The notes under the pieces are model-generated. The model saw nothing but the letters and a program-made list of their open reading frames with translations, was not told the DNA's origin and ran no database searches. This document shows, piece after piece, positions 1 to 7,760 of a stretch of 8,808 bases of DNA; position 1 is the stretch's first letter, and every line of letters starts with the position of its first letter. Made by a program: the position numbers and the translations under genes. This DNA is from CAYOBW01 sp964402115 (GTDB lineage: Bacteria; Verrucomicrobiota; Kiritimatiellia; UBA8416; CAYOBW01). The stretch lies in assembly GCA_964402115.1 (NCBI GenBank), contig CAYOBW010000300.1:1-8808 (forward strand), read 5' to 3'.

Positions 1-2391
1 GGCCAGCCGGCTGGGCGGGCGCCGCAAGGCCAGCGGCGGCTCGGCGCGCACCGCGGCCGGCGCGGCCAGGCGCGGGTCGTGGCAGCCGATGCAGCCGGTG
101 CGCTCGCCCGGCTGCGCGAACGCGCCGCTGCGCATGCTCTGGATCAGCATGCCTTCGGCGTCGAGGAGCTGGAAGTAAACGAACTTCTCCGCCGGCACGG
201 TGAAGCTGGCGGAGCCATCCGCCTCCACGGGCGCCGTGCCGAGAATGCGCTTGTTCTCCAGCCCGTGCCAGTTCATCCCCGGCGCCATGTAGCCCTGCCC
301 GAACCACTTGCCCGGCGACCAGGTGCGCTTCTCCGGCGCCTCCACCACGCGGAGGCTCTTCACCGCGCCCCGCTTGACGCCCAGCATGTGCGTGCCCGCG
401 TACACGTCCTGCACGTAGAAGGCGCCCTCCGCGCTGTCGAAATCCCGCCGCGAGGCGATCAGCGGCGGGCGCGCGCGCGGCTGCAGCGGCATCGGGTCGT
501 AGCAGCCGCGCCCCTCGACATGCAGCAGGATCTCGTTGCCGAACACGTCCACGAGGAAGATTCCCATCTCCATGCCGCGGCCCGTCATGCGCGAGCAGAG
601 GAAGTAGTTCCCTGCCCCGAGCGCAGTCGAGGGGTCGCTGAGCGGATAGGGGTCGGCGTACTTGAGCTTGGCATCGAGAGCCGCGTCGCAGTCGAAGCCG
701 CCTCCGCTGCGGACATGGTTGACCGCCGTGGCCGGCCAGGTGCGGACCACGCCGCTGCGGCCGTCCACGCCCGCCCGGCGGTCGATGACTGCCATGGCCC
801 CCCAGAGATGATCGTGGTGCGGGCCGAAGATGCAGACGACCTTCTCGGTGCCCGGAATCTGCCGCGGCGTGTAGGCGGCGCCGGGCACGGCCGTGTTGTT
901 CCCCCAGAAGATCGCGTGGTTGGCGCCGTCCGGCGTGGTGGTCCACAGGCCGTGCGCATCGCCGAAGTTGCGGTCCACGTACTCCCACCGCGCATAGAGG
1001 ATCCGCCCGTCGTCCATCAGCGAAGCCTGGTTGTCGAAGAGATTGTTGCGGTCGATCTGGTGGATGTTCGCCCCGTCGCTCTCCATCCGGTGGAGGTTGG
1101 CCGCGATGTCCTGGCTGCACTGGTTGTACTTCGGCTCGCGCGTGGAGGAGAACACGATGCTGTCGTCGGGCAGGTAGAGCGGGTCGAAGTCGCACACGCC
1201 CGGCGCGCTGGTCAGCGGCCGCAGGCCGCTGCCGTCAGCGCCGATCTCCCAGATGTGCCAGTCCTCGCCCGCGTGGCGGCGGAGCGCGAAGACGATCTTC
1301 TTTCCCGAGAAATGCACGTCCGGGTCGCGCGCGATGCCCTCCGGCACGTCCAGCAGCGTCCGCGTCCTGCCGCCGTCGGCGAGATCGATGAGCTTCAGCG
1401 CGCCGCCGCCCTCGAAGTCGCGCGTGTTCGCCTCGCCCGTGTGGAAGAGCGTGTCGATCGCATGGTAGCTGCTGCGGTACTGCGGACGCACGACGTACAG
1501 GATCGGTTGGCCGCTGACGAGCGGGTTGGCGATGAGCGCTTCGCGCTGCAGCGCGGCGAACCCGGCGGCGGCTGCGGGATCGGCGCCTTCTTTCAGGCCC
1601 TTCTCGATCTGCTCCAGCCGGGCCAGGAACTCCGGGCCGCGCGGGTAGCGCGCCCCGAAGGTGGCCGTCAGGTCCCGGATCGCGCTCCGCAGGCCGGCGG
1701 CCTGGTCCGCCGTGAAGGCCTGTCCCGCGCCGCCCAGGATCGGCCTGCGCCGGGCGAGTCGCTCCGCGGTGGCGGTTGCGTCGAGCTTCCCCCGGGCGCT
1801 GAAATCGTCGAACGTGACATGCCCCCAGCCGTCGGTGTTGTCGTCCGCGATGCGCAGGAAAACCGGCTGTCCGACGAGCTGCGGCGCCGCCCACTCCACG
1901 CGGCTCATGATCTCCGTCTGGCGGCCGCGCGTCTTGAGAACCTCCCGGCCGTCCAGCGTGCAGAGGGCGATGTAGACGTTCTCCGCCTGGCCGCCGCCGG
2001 CGAGGAAGGAGAGCGCGGGGGCGGCCAGGATGAACACCGGCGACTCGAGCACCCCGGTCATCTGGTCGTTGGAGGGACCGCTCTTCCGCTCCACGGTGGA
2101 GAGGTAGAAGCGGCCCTGCTTGTTGTAGCGGTTCTCCGGGATCTCGCGGTAAACGTTGTGGAACACCGCCCGGTCGGTCACCGGGTTCTCGAACCAGCCC
2201 TCGACCACCTTCCAGCTCTGGAGGTCGCCGGTCTCGAAATCGAACCGGATGCTGTCGGGCGCGTCGGCGGCGGAGGCGGCCGGGCGACCGGCCAGGAACG
2301 CCGCCGCCGCGATGAGGCAGCCGGCGAGGCCGCGGGCGGCGCGGCGGATCACAAACGCTGTCGCCTGGCTGGTCGTTGCGGACTCGAACAT
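1..2391 (-). CDS. HzsA-related secreted haem protein (C-terminus cut by window edge)
   Basis: The frame is open from ATG at 2391 to position 1 (797 codons, no stop), so the C-terminus lies outside the window. An AGGAGA ribosome site 7 nt upstream supports this start. Residues 1-42 look like a signal peptide (R16, R17, R20, then LAGCLIAAAAFLAG, cleavage near ASA). Residues 48-200 form a LamG/levanase-like beta-sandwich (FDFETGDLQSWKVVEGW, then WGHVTFDDF). Residues 290-640 read as a PD40/TolB-like beta-propeller (DPDVHFSGKKIVFALRR, then FDPLYLPDDSIVFSSTR, then MDDGRILYARWEYVDR). A c-type haem site CIGCH lies at 767-771 in the context MRSGAFAQPGERTG. This layout matches proteins annotated as HzsA-related, after the hydrazine synthase alpha subunit; nothing here suggests anammox. 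A role in redox or surface polysaccharide metabolism is inferred only from the neighbouring glycosidases. Residues 586-594 look like a repeat-derived insertion. The family call is fairly sure; the function is unknown. Confidence 0.85.
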   Translation of the reverse strand, partial: MFESATTSQATAFVIRRAARGLAGCLIAAAAFLAGRPAASAADAPDSIRFDFETGDLQSWKVVEGWFENPVTDRAVFHNVYREIPENRYNKQGRFYLSTVERKSGPSNDQMTGVLESPVFILAAPALSFLAGGGQAENVYIALCTLDGREVLKTRGRQTEIMSRVEWAAPQLVGQPVFLRIADDNTDGWGHVTFDDFSARGKLDATATAERLARRRPILGGAGQAFTADQAAGLRSAIRDLTATFGARYPRGPEFLARLEQIEKGLKEGADPAAAAGFAALQREALIANPLVSGQPILYVVRPQYRSSYHAIDTLFHTGEANTRDFEGGGALKLIDLADGGRTRTLLDVPEGIARDPDVHFSGKKIVFALRRHAGEDWHIWEIGADGSGLRPLTSAPGVCDFDPLYLPDDSIVFSSTREPKYNQCSQDIAANLHRMESDGANIHQIDRNNLFDNQASLMDDGRILYARWEYVDRNFGDAHGLWTTTPDGANHAIFWGNNTAVPGAAYTPRQIPGTEKVVCIFGPHHDHLWGAMAVIDRRAGVDGRSGVVRTWPATAVNHVRSGGGFDCDAALDAKLKYADPYPLSDPSTALGAGNYFLCSRMTGRGMEMGIFLVDVFGNEILLHVEGRGCYDPMPLQPRARPPLIASRRDFDSAEGAFYVQDVYAGTHMLGVKRGAVKSLRVVEAPEKRTWSPGKWFGQGYMAPGMNWHGLENKRILGTAPVEADGSASFTVPAEKFVYFQLLDAEGMLIQSMRSGAFAQPGERTGCIGCHDPRLAAPAAVRAEPPLALRRPPSRLA
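610..636 (-). repeat. Short dispersed-type repeat inside the HzsA-related gene
   Basis: On the coding strand these 27 bases start GACCCCTCGACTGCGCTC and end in a G-rich tract. This resembles the CCCTTCGAC(N)nGCTCAGGG class of short repeats found scattered in many bacterial genomes. It supplies exactly nine codons, residues 586-594 (DPSTALGAG), between YADPYPLS and NYFLCSRM. From memory, relatives run almost directly from the DPYPL motif to YFLxSR. I therefore infer an in-frame repeat insertion in a surface loop. No second copy was seen in this window. Confidence 0.45.
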
Positions 2392-2398
2392 GCGGCTT

Positions 2399-2404
2399 TC
2401 TCCT
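2399..2404 (-). promoter_or_regulatory. Ribosome binding site of the HzsA-related gene
   Basis: AGGAGA on the minus strand ends 7 nt before the ATG at 2391. It fixes the start of the HzsA-related gene inside the 57-bp gap after the rhamnosidase stop. The gap shows no hairpin plus T-tract terminator, which fits read-through from the upstream gene. Confidence 0.75.
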
Positions 2405-2448
2405 GGCATCGCGGACGCGCACCAGAATCCCCTGTCTGCGGCGATCTG

Positions 2449-5430
2449 TCAACGGCCCAGCAGTTCGATCTCGCGGTACACGTTGAAGCCCAGCGGGCCG
2501 TCCTGGAACTCGAAGCGCACGGCCACCACGCCCGCCGCCGCCAGCTGCAGCCGCAATTCCGATGCGCCGCCGTCGCAGCGCACCGCCGCCGCCGCCAGCT
2601 TCTCGTACTTCCGCGGCTCGCCGGCATAGGCGACCAGCACGGTGTAGCCCTGGCTGGCGCGGCCGTCGGGGTGGCCGGCGAAGGTGCGGATCCCGGTGAG
2701 GCTGCGCGGCCCGGCCAGGTACAAGGTTGCGACGCTCCCGGCTCCGTAGCCGCGGAAGGTCTTGCCGTCGCTCTGCGTTTCGTCGCCGCCGGCGCCGTTC
2801 CGCGTCGTCCCGTTCGCCAGCGCCGTGGCGTTGGTGCCGGCGCCGCCGTCGTGCGCGATGGCTTCGTCGGCGATCGAGGCGACGGCGAGCCGCCCGGTCT
2901 TGACCAGGTCCCCCTCCAGCGCCGCGGGCGACGCGTCGGCGGTCCTGGCGCGGATGACCACGGGCGCCGACTCCGCGGAGAGCAGGTGCTCGACCACGCC
3001 CGCGTCCGGCAGCGGCGCCGGGGGCGGCTTCACCGCCAGCCGGCCGGTGTGCGCGCCCGCCCCCACGGCGGCGGTGACGTAACGGCCCTGCACGTTGGCG
3101 CGCGCCTTGCGGCCGTCGAGCACCAGCGTGGCCGCGTCGCCCTCCGGCACGCGCAGCGTGGCCCGGCTCCCCTCGGGCACCTCGAACCGGAAGAGCAGCT
3201 CCCCTTCCTGCCGCTGCCACGAGACCGGCACGGGGCCGAGCTCCGTGACGACGACACCCTCGGCTTGCGCGAGGTCGCCCAGGCGCGGCTCGATCGTCAG
3301 CCGCTTGTCCCCGACCGGCCCGTCCAGCCGCACGCCGAGCACGAAGGCGCTCAGGAAGTAGGCGGGAACCGCGCCGTAGTTGTGGCAGGACTCGGGCCCG
3401 TTGAACATCTCCCAGAGTGTCCCGGTGTCCGCGCTGCTGTTGACCATGCGCGCCCAGCGGCCGCGCATGGCGTGCAGCGCCTCCGCGTCCATGCCCGGCG
3501 CATCCATCCGGTAGAATTCCTGGAACACCCAGTAGTAGGTCACGGGCATGCCGATGCCGGCGCGCTCCGCCACCATCTTCTCGAAGTCGCCATTCTGGCC
3601 GCAGTGGAACCCGGATGGCCGCCGGTAGTTCGCCAGGAACCACTGCCGCGTGCCCGCGACGCGCTCCGGCGGGACCACGCCCCGATCCAGCGCGAGCAGC
3701 GCGGCGTGCGCGGTGGGGCCGAGCAGCTTCTCCTGGACGAAGCCGGAGTTGTAGGTGCCGGCCTCCGCGTTCCAGAGCTGCCGGTTGATGGCCGCCGCGA
3801 GCTCGTCCGCCTCCCGCCCGTAGCGGTCCTCGCCGGCCACGCGGCCGAGGAAGGCGGCGTCCCGCAGCGCCTGGCAGACGAACGCGTTGAGCGCCGTGCC
3901 TTCGCAGGTGACGTAGGCCAGCGGGTCGTCGAACGAGGTGTACTGGCGGGCGCGCACCAGGCCGCGCGGAGTGCGGCGGTCGAGGAACCACTGCATCTGC
4001 CTCGTCAGCGCCGGCCACAGCTCTCGCACGAACGCCTCGTCGCCGGTGGCCGCGAGGTACAGCCGCAGGGACTCGACCCACTGGCAGGCGTAATCCTCGA
4101 TGTAGCCGTGGCAGTCCCAGCGGTCGGAAACCGCGTGCGCCTTCAGGCGGCCGTCGGGCGTCTGCGACAGCGCGACGTGCCGCAGCAGGTTCTTCAGCAG
4201 CCGCGGGTCGGCATACGCCGGCCGGCCGTCGCGTCCCGGGCCCGCCAGCGCCACGCGCGTCGTGATGAAGTTCGGCTGGGCGGGATCCTGCAGCCACTCG
4301 TTGCGCTCGCGGGCATCGGCGCCGTAGCCGTCGTCGGAGGTGACCTCGATGGTGTTGACCGCCATGTCCCACAGGCGGTTCAGGAAGTCGTCGTTGCAGG
4401 CGAACCGCCCGACGCGCTCGAACGGATACCGGCGGTCGGTCAGCTTCAGCCCGAGCAGCCTGACCCGGCCGGCCGTGCAGCGCACTTTCACGTAATGGCT
4501 GCCCCACTCGTCACCCGTCGTGAAGCTCTGCCGGCCGGCGCGGGCGGTGTACGTGGTGCCGATGCCGTACAGCTCCGCCGGCTGGCCGTTGACGTAGCGC
4601 AGGGCGTACTGCATTTGCAGCACGCTGCCCTCGTCCGCCTCCAGGTCCACCGTCGCGTAGGCCATCGCCATCCGCCCCGCGTCCACGAGAAGCTCGCCGC
4701 CGGCGGCCAGCTCCACGGGGAGCGCCGCCGCCAGCGCCTGGCCCGAAGGCAGCAGCCTCAGCCCCGTCAGCTCCGTCTCGAGCAGCAGGGGCAGGCTCCG
4801 CGGCTGCAGCGGCCCCCACGGTCCGCCGTCCACCGCCGTCGCCGTCTCCCAGGCCCCGTCGGCGAAATCCGCCTGCGTCCAGTCGCCGGCCTCGCGCCGC
4901 GCGTCGAGCACGTCGGGGATCGAGCCCCACGCCGCCGGCGACGGCAGGAACCGCGTCTGGCTGCTGCAGCGCCACGTCGCGTCGGTCCGGATCCTCTCCG
5001 CCCCCGGCAGCTCCAGCTGCGCGGTGAGCCCCGGCACGTGCTCCATCACCTTGCTGTTCGCGCCGCCGGCGTAGTGGTGCACGAGGACGGCGAGCGCGTT
5101 GCGGCCGGCGCGGAGGTACGGACGCACGTCGACGCTGTCGTACTCCGGCCGCTGCGGGTCGAACCGGCACGGGCCGCGCAGGACGTACTGCCCGTTCACC
5201 CACAGGATGTAGCGCGAATCGGCGAAGATGTGCAGCGTGGCCGCGCGGGGCGCCGCCTCCAGCGCGAAGCTCCTGCGGAACGCCACGTAGGCCTGCCGGC
5301 CGGGCGGCGCCGACGGCGCCCAGATCAGCGCCGCCTGCAGCGCGGCGCCCGCGTCCCGCTCGTCGGCTTCCAGGTGTGCCGGCCCCAGAAGCGCCACAAG
5401 CCCCGCCGCCAGGATCCAGCCTGCTTTCAT
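2449..5430 (-). CDS. Secreted GH78 alpha-L-rhamnosidase with C-terminal carbohydrate-binding-like domain
   Basis: The 993-aa product probably hydrolyses terminal alpha-L-rhamnose by the inverting GH78 mechanism outside the cytoplasm. Residues 1-22 are a signal peptide (MKAGWILAAGLVALLGPAHL). Residues ~60-130 match the rhamnosidase N-terminal beta-sandwich (HIFADSRYILWVNGQY, then DVRPYLRAGRNALAVLVHHY). Residues ~225-335 form a second beta domain. Residues ~338-695 form the six-hairpin (alpha/alpha)6 catalytic domain. In ARERNEWLQD, E375 and D382 have the spacing of the GH78 general acid and downstream Asp. E674 in TLWEMFNGPE fits the general base. Residues ~700-770 are the usual C-terminal beta domain. 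Residues ~885-993 form an extra F5/8 type C-like module (SVATLYLAGPRSLTGIRTF ... VRFEFQDGPLGFNVYREIEL). The ATG start lies 13 bp after the fucosidase stop, behind a GGGGG tract that is only a weak ribosome site. The usual first Asp of the GH78 acid motif is shifted, so substrate range is uncertain. Confidence 0.9.
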   Translation of the reverse strand: MKAGWILAAGLVALLGPAHLEADERDAGAALQAALIWAPSAPPGRQAYVAFRRSFALEAAPRAATLHIFADSRYILWVNGQYVLRGPCRFDPQRPEYDSVDVRPYLRAGRNALAVLVHHYAGGANSKVMEHVPGLTAQLELPGAERIRTDATWRCSSQTRFLPSPAAWGSIPDVLDARREAGDWTQADFADGAWETATAVDGGPWGPLQPRSLPLLLETELTGLRLLPSGQALAAALPVELAAGGELLVDAGRMAMAYATVDLEADEGSVLQMQYALRYVNGQPAELYGIGTTYTARAGRQSFTTGDEWGSHYVKVRCTAGRVRLLGLKLTDRRYPFERVGRFACNDDFLNRLWDMAVNTIEVTSDDGYGADARERNEWLQDPAQPNFITTRVALAGPGRDGRPAYADPRLLKNLLRHVALSQTPDGRLKAHAVSDRWDCHGYIEDYACQWVESLRLYLAATGDEAFVRELWPALTRQMQWFLDRRTPRGLVRARQYTSFDDPLAYVTCEGTALNAFVCQALRDAAFLGRVAGEDRYGREADELAAAINRQLWNAEAGTYNSGFVQEKLLGPTAHAALLALDRGVVPPERVAGTRQWFLANYRRPSGFHCGQNGDFEKMVAERAGIGMPVTYYWVFQEFYRMDAPGMDAEALHAMRGRWARMVNSSADTGTLWEMFNGPESCHNYGAVPAYFLSAFVLGVRLDGPVGDKRLTIEPRLGDLAQAEGVVVTELGPVPVSWQRQEGELLFRFEVPEGSRATLRVPEGDAATLVLDGRKARANVQGRYVTAAVGAGAHTGRLAVKPPPAPLPDAGVVEHLLSAESAPVVIRARTADASPAALEGDLVKTGRLAVASIADEAIAHDGGAGTNATALANGTTRNGAGGDETQSDGKTFRGYGAGSVATLYLAGPRSLTGIRTFAGHPDGRASQGYTVLVAYAGEPRKYEKLAAAAVRCDGGASELRLQLAAAGVVAVRFEFQDGPLGFNVYREIELLGR

Positions 5431-5443
5431 AAATGCCCCCGTG

Positions 5444-7504
5444 TCACGGCGTCTGACCGCCCGCCTGCTCCTGCACCATGATCTCGAGCTCCGCGGACGC
5501 CACGCACTTCGTGTTGTTCACTTCATCCGGATACACAATCCGCACATAGCGGCCCCTGGCGGGCCGGGGGAACGTCACCTGGCGCCAGGCGTGGGGGTCG
5601 GTCTTGAAGTCACCGAAGCTGCCGTCGAACTGGGGCTGGGCGGGGAACGCATTGGTGGCGTCGCCGGCCCACACCTGGATGCTCTTCGGGAAATTGCCGA
5701 CGGCATCCGGGCGCGACAGGTAGCCGATGCCGGTGACGGGCCAGCTCTTTCCCAGGTCCACGACGATCTCGTGGGGCGGGGCCGCCGCGCCCTTGCGCCA
5801 CGCTGTGTGCCACATGGTCTTGGGATCGCCGTCGAAAGCCGCGGCGGCGGGCGTGTCCGCCTCCTCGGAGCTGGCGCGCAGGACGGTGACCTGCGACGGG
5901 GGCAGGCCGAACTGGCGCGTCGCCACGGGCCCGCCGGCGGAGGCCGGCTCCGCGCCGTCGAAGTACCGCGCCTTCAGCACGCCGCCCAGCGGGAGGCGCT
6001 GCGGCTCGCGATACACGGGCGACTGGCGGGTTGGCTCCGAGCCGTCCAGGGTGTAGCGGATCTCCCAGTCCGGCGTCGGACAATCGATGGCGAAGTGGCC
6101 GTCGCGGCTGCGCGAGACGGCCGGCGCCCGCATGGCCGGCCGGCCTCCTTCGCGGTAGGCCAGCGCCGGCGCCGGGCGGCCGACGTGGAACACCGCCAGC
6201 TCGCGGATGCTGACCGGGGCGACGCTCTCCTCCACCGTCAGGCGGACGCCCGTCACGGCGATCGTCGGGATGGGGATGATCTGCCGGCTGCCCACCTGCG
6301 TCCCGCGCGCCAGGGCCAGCCAGGTCCCGCTGGCGCGCCGCCCGTCGACGCGGAACTTCCGTACCCGCTCGCCGCCGGCGATGTCCTCGCGGAGCATGAG
6401 GTGATCGATGGCCTGCACGCCGCCGAAATCGAGGACCACCTCGTTGCCGGCGCCCTTCGTGGTGTACAGCGGCCTGGCGAACCGCGCGCGGATCTCGTCG
6501 CCGAATTCCCGGAGCCGCCGCATCTGCGCGGCCGGCACTTCGCCGTGCGCATCGGGCGTGGCGTTGAGGAGCAGGTTCACGCCGTGGCCGACGGAGAGAT
6601 AGTAGATCTCGACCAGCGCGTCGAGGCTGAGGATCGAGCCGTCGCAGCCCGGCGACCAGAACCAGCGCGGCCGGATGATCGAGACATCGCACTCCGCGGG
6701 GCACCACAGGTTGCCGTCCGGCGTGCCGGCGCCTTCCTGCGGCGTCTCGCCCTCCTGCCACGCGATCGTGTTCCAGCACGGGTACGGCGCGAACCCGTGC
6801 TCCGTGCCCACCCAGCGCGAGCCGCCGGTGCGCCGGCCCTGGAACGAGATGAGGCCGGGCGACAGCCTGTCGATCACGTCGTTGAGCGGCACGATGTTCC
6901 CGCCGTCGAACCACATTTCGAACATCGGTCCGTAGCCGGTCAGGATTTCTGTCAGTTGCCGGCGATAGATCTCGTTGTAGGCCGCCTGCTTCCCGGGCGC
7001 TCCGGCGCGCCCCCCGCCGCCCGCGCCGTGGGTGTCGTCGCGCGGCGAGAGATACACGCCCAGCCGCACGTCCTGCGCCTTGCAGGCCCCCGCCAGCTCG
7101 GCGAGCATGTCGCCCCGGCCCTGTTTCCACGGCGAGGTTTTCAGCGAGTAGTCCGTGGTCTGCGTCTGCCAGGCGCAGTAGCCGCCGACGTGCTTGGCGA
7201 CGAAGATCATGTAGCCGGCGCCGGCCGCCTTGACCGCCTGCACCCACTGCGCGGCGTCGAAGCGGTCGGGGTCGATCTTGTCGCGCGGCGTGGACCGGTT
7301 GTCGCCCTCGCCGCCCTGGTAGACATTCGGCGCCCAATGGAAGAACAAGCCGACGCCCGCCTCGTGCCAGGCGAGCTGCTGGGCCGTGGGCCGGGCCAGC
7401 GGCGCCTCCCGCGGCGGGGCGAGGGGCGCGGCGGGCAGGTTCGCCTGCATGCCCAGGGCGGCGCTGAGGACGGCGGCGGTGCGGGTGGCGGCGTGCTCCT
7501 TCAC
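5444..7504 (-). CDS. Secreted GH29 alpha-L-fucosidase, B-subfamily-like, with discoidin-type domains
   Basis: The 686-aa product probably releases alpha-L-fucose by the retaining GH29 mechanism, outside the cytoplasm. It starts at GTG 7504, with AAGGAG 6 nt upstream. Residues 7-26 form a modest hydrophobic export signal. The TIM barrel (~40-345) shows LFFHWAPN (H56), IFVAKHVGGYCAWQT (K104, H105), SPWKQGRGDM and LGVYLSPRD. The nucleophile is D200 in MFEMWFDGG. E271 in WCPAECDVSII followed by WFW resembles the GH29-B acid/base region. Residues ~353-440 are a beta-sandwich. Residues ~465-520 match a chitobiase C-terminal/Fn3-like repeat (YTLDGSEPT). Residues ~538-677 are an F5/8 type C domain (VVDLGKSWPVTGIGYL, then RYVRIVYPDE). 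GH29-B enzymes usually prefer alpha-1,3/1,4-linked fucose in branched glycans; applying that here is inference. It is the first gene of the probable operon. The KHVGG motif differs from the common KHHDG. Confidence 0.92.
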   Translation of the reverse strand: MKEHAATRTAAVLSAALGMQANLPAAPLAPPREAPLARPTAQQLAWHEAGVGLFFHWAPNVYQGGEGDNRSTPRDKIDPDRFDAAQWVQAVKAAGAGYMIFVAKHVGGYCAWQTQTTDYSLKTSPWKQGRGDMLAELAGACKAQDVRLGVYLSPRDDTHGAGGGGRAGAPGKQAAYNEIYRRQLTEILTGYGPMFEMWFDGGNIVPLNDVIDRLSPGLISFQGRRTGGSRWVGTEHGFAPYPCWNTIAWQEGETPQEGAGTPDGNLWCPAECDVSIIRPRWFWSPGCDGSILSLDALVEIYYLSVGHGVNLLLNATPDAHGEVPAAQMRRLREFGDEIRARFARPLYTTKGAGNEVVLDFGGVQAIDHLMLREDIAGGERVRKFRVDGRRASGTWLALARGTQVGSRQIIPIPTIAVTGVRLTVEESVAPVSIRELAVFHVGRPAPALAYREGGRPAMRAPAVSRSRDGHFAIDCPTPDWEIRYTLDGSEPTRQSPVYREPQRLPLGGVLKARYFDGAEPASAGGPVATRQFGLPPSQVTVLRASSEEADTPAAAAFDGDPKTMWHTAWRKGAAAPPHEIVVDLGKSWPVTGIGYLSRPDAVGNFPKSIQVWAGDATNAFPAQPQFDGSFGDFKTDPHAWRQVTFPRPARGRYVRIVYPDEVNNTKCVASAELEIMVQEQAGGQTP

Positions 7505-7510
7505 GGTACT

Positions 7511-7516
7511 CTCCTT
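7511..7516 (-). promoter_or_regulatory. Ribosome binding site deciding the GTG start of the fucosidase
   Basis: AAGGAG on the minus strand lies 6 nt before GTG at 7504. The good match and spacing support this non-ATG start. Confidence 0.75.
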
Positions 7517-7617
7517 CGGCTCATTCCAGGCATCCGACGGTTCGTCGGCAAGCGCCCTGCCACACAGCCGGTGCGCTTGTCCGACGCGATACGATCGAAT
7601 GGCTGCGAAACAAAGCG

Positions 7618-7646
7618 ATCATCGCCATCCGCCTGGCGATATGCAA
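7618..7646 (-). promoter_or_regulatory. Candidate promoter/operator for the glycosidase operon
   Basis: The perfect inverted repeat ATCGCCA-TCCGCC-TGGCGAT (7621-7640) has 7-bp arms and a 6-nt centre. Read on the minus strand, a weak TTGCAT (-35-like, 7646-7641) and GATGAT (-10-like, 7623-7618) flank it with a 17-nt spacer. A transcript would begin about 107 nt before the GTG start. A dyad inside the spacer is where a repressor would bind. The boxes match the consensus poorly (3/6 and 4/6), and this phylum's promoters are little known, so this is tentative. Confidence 0.22.
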
Positions 7647-7760
7647 AGGCATTTGTTGCGCCGTGCGACCCCGACCCCGCCGCCGGTGTCGCACTCGAGC
7701 GGCGCGCATGGGTTTGGCCTGGCCTTGCGATAACGGTGCCAGGTGAATAGCGGGCGCCGG

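Noticed and set aside
1..2391. Anammox hydrazine synthase
   Set aside because: Only family-level resemblance to the alpha subunit; the neighbours are glycosidases, no HzsB/HzsC partner is present, and such HzsA-related proteins are common in non-anammox PVC bacteria.
1235..4507. A 1090-codon minus-strand frame overlapping the rhamnosidase and HzsA-related genes
   Set aside because: It crosses the real stop and start at 2449 and 2391 in another frame and is Arg/Pro/Gly-rich without motifs.
79..5481. An 1800-codon open frame on the plus strand, antisense to the HzsA-related and rhamnosidase genes
   Set aside because: Its product is an Arg/Ala/Val/Gly-rich low-complexity string with no family motifs, while the opposite strand encodes two clear proteins. 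GC-rich codon use on the real strand removes stops from this antisense frame.
5441..7750. A 769-codon plus-strand open frame antisense to the fucosidase
   Set aside because: Same compositional shadow effect; it has no recognisable domain and overlaps a GH29 gene with all catalytic signatures.
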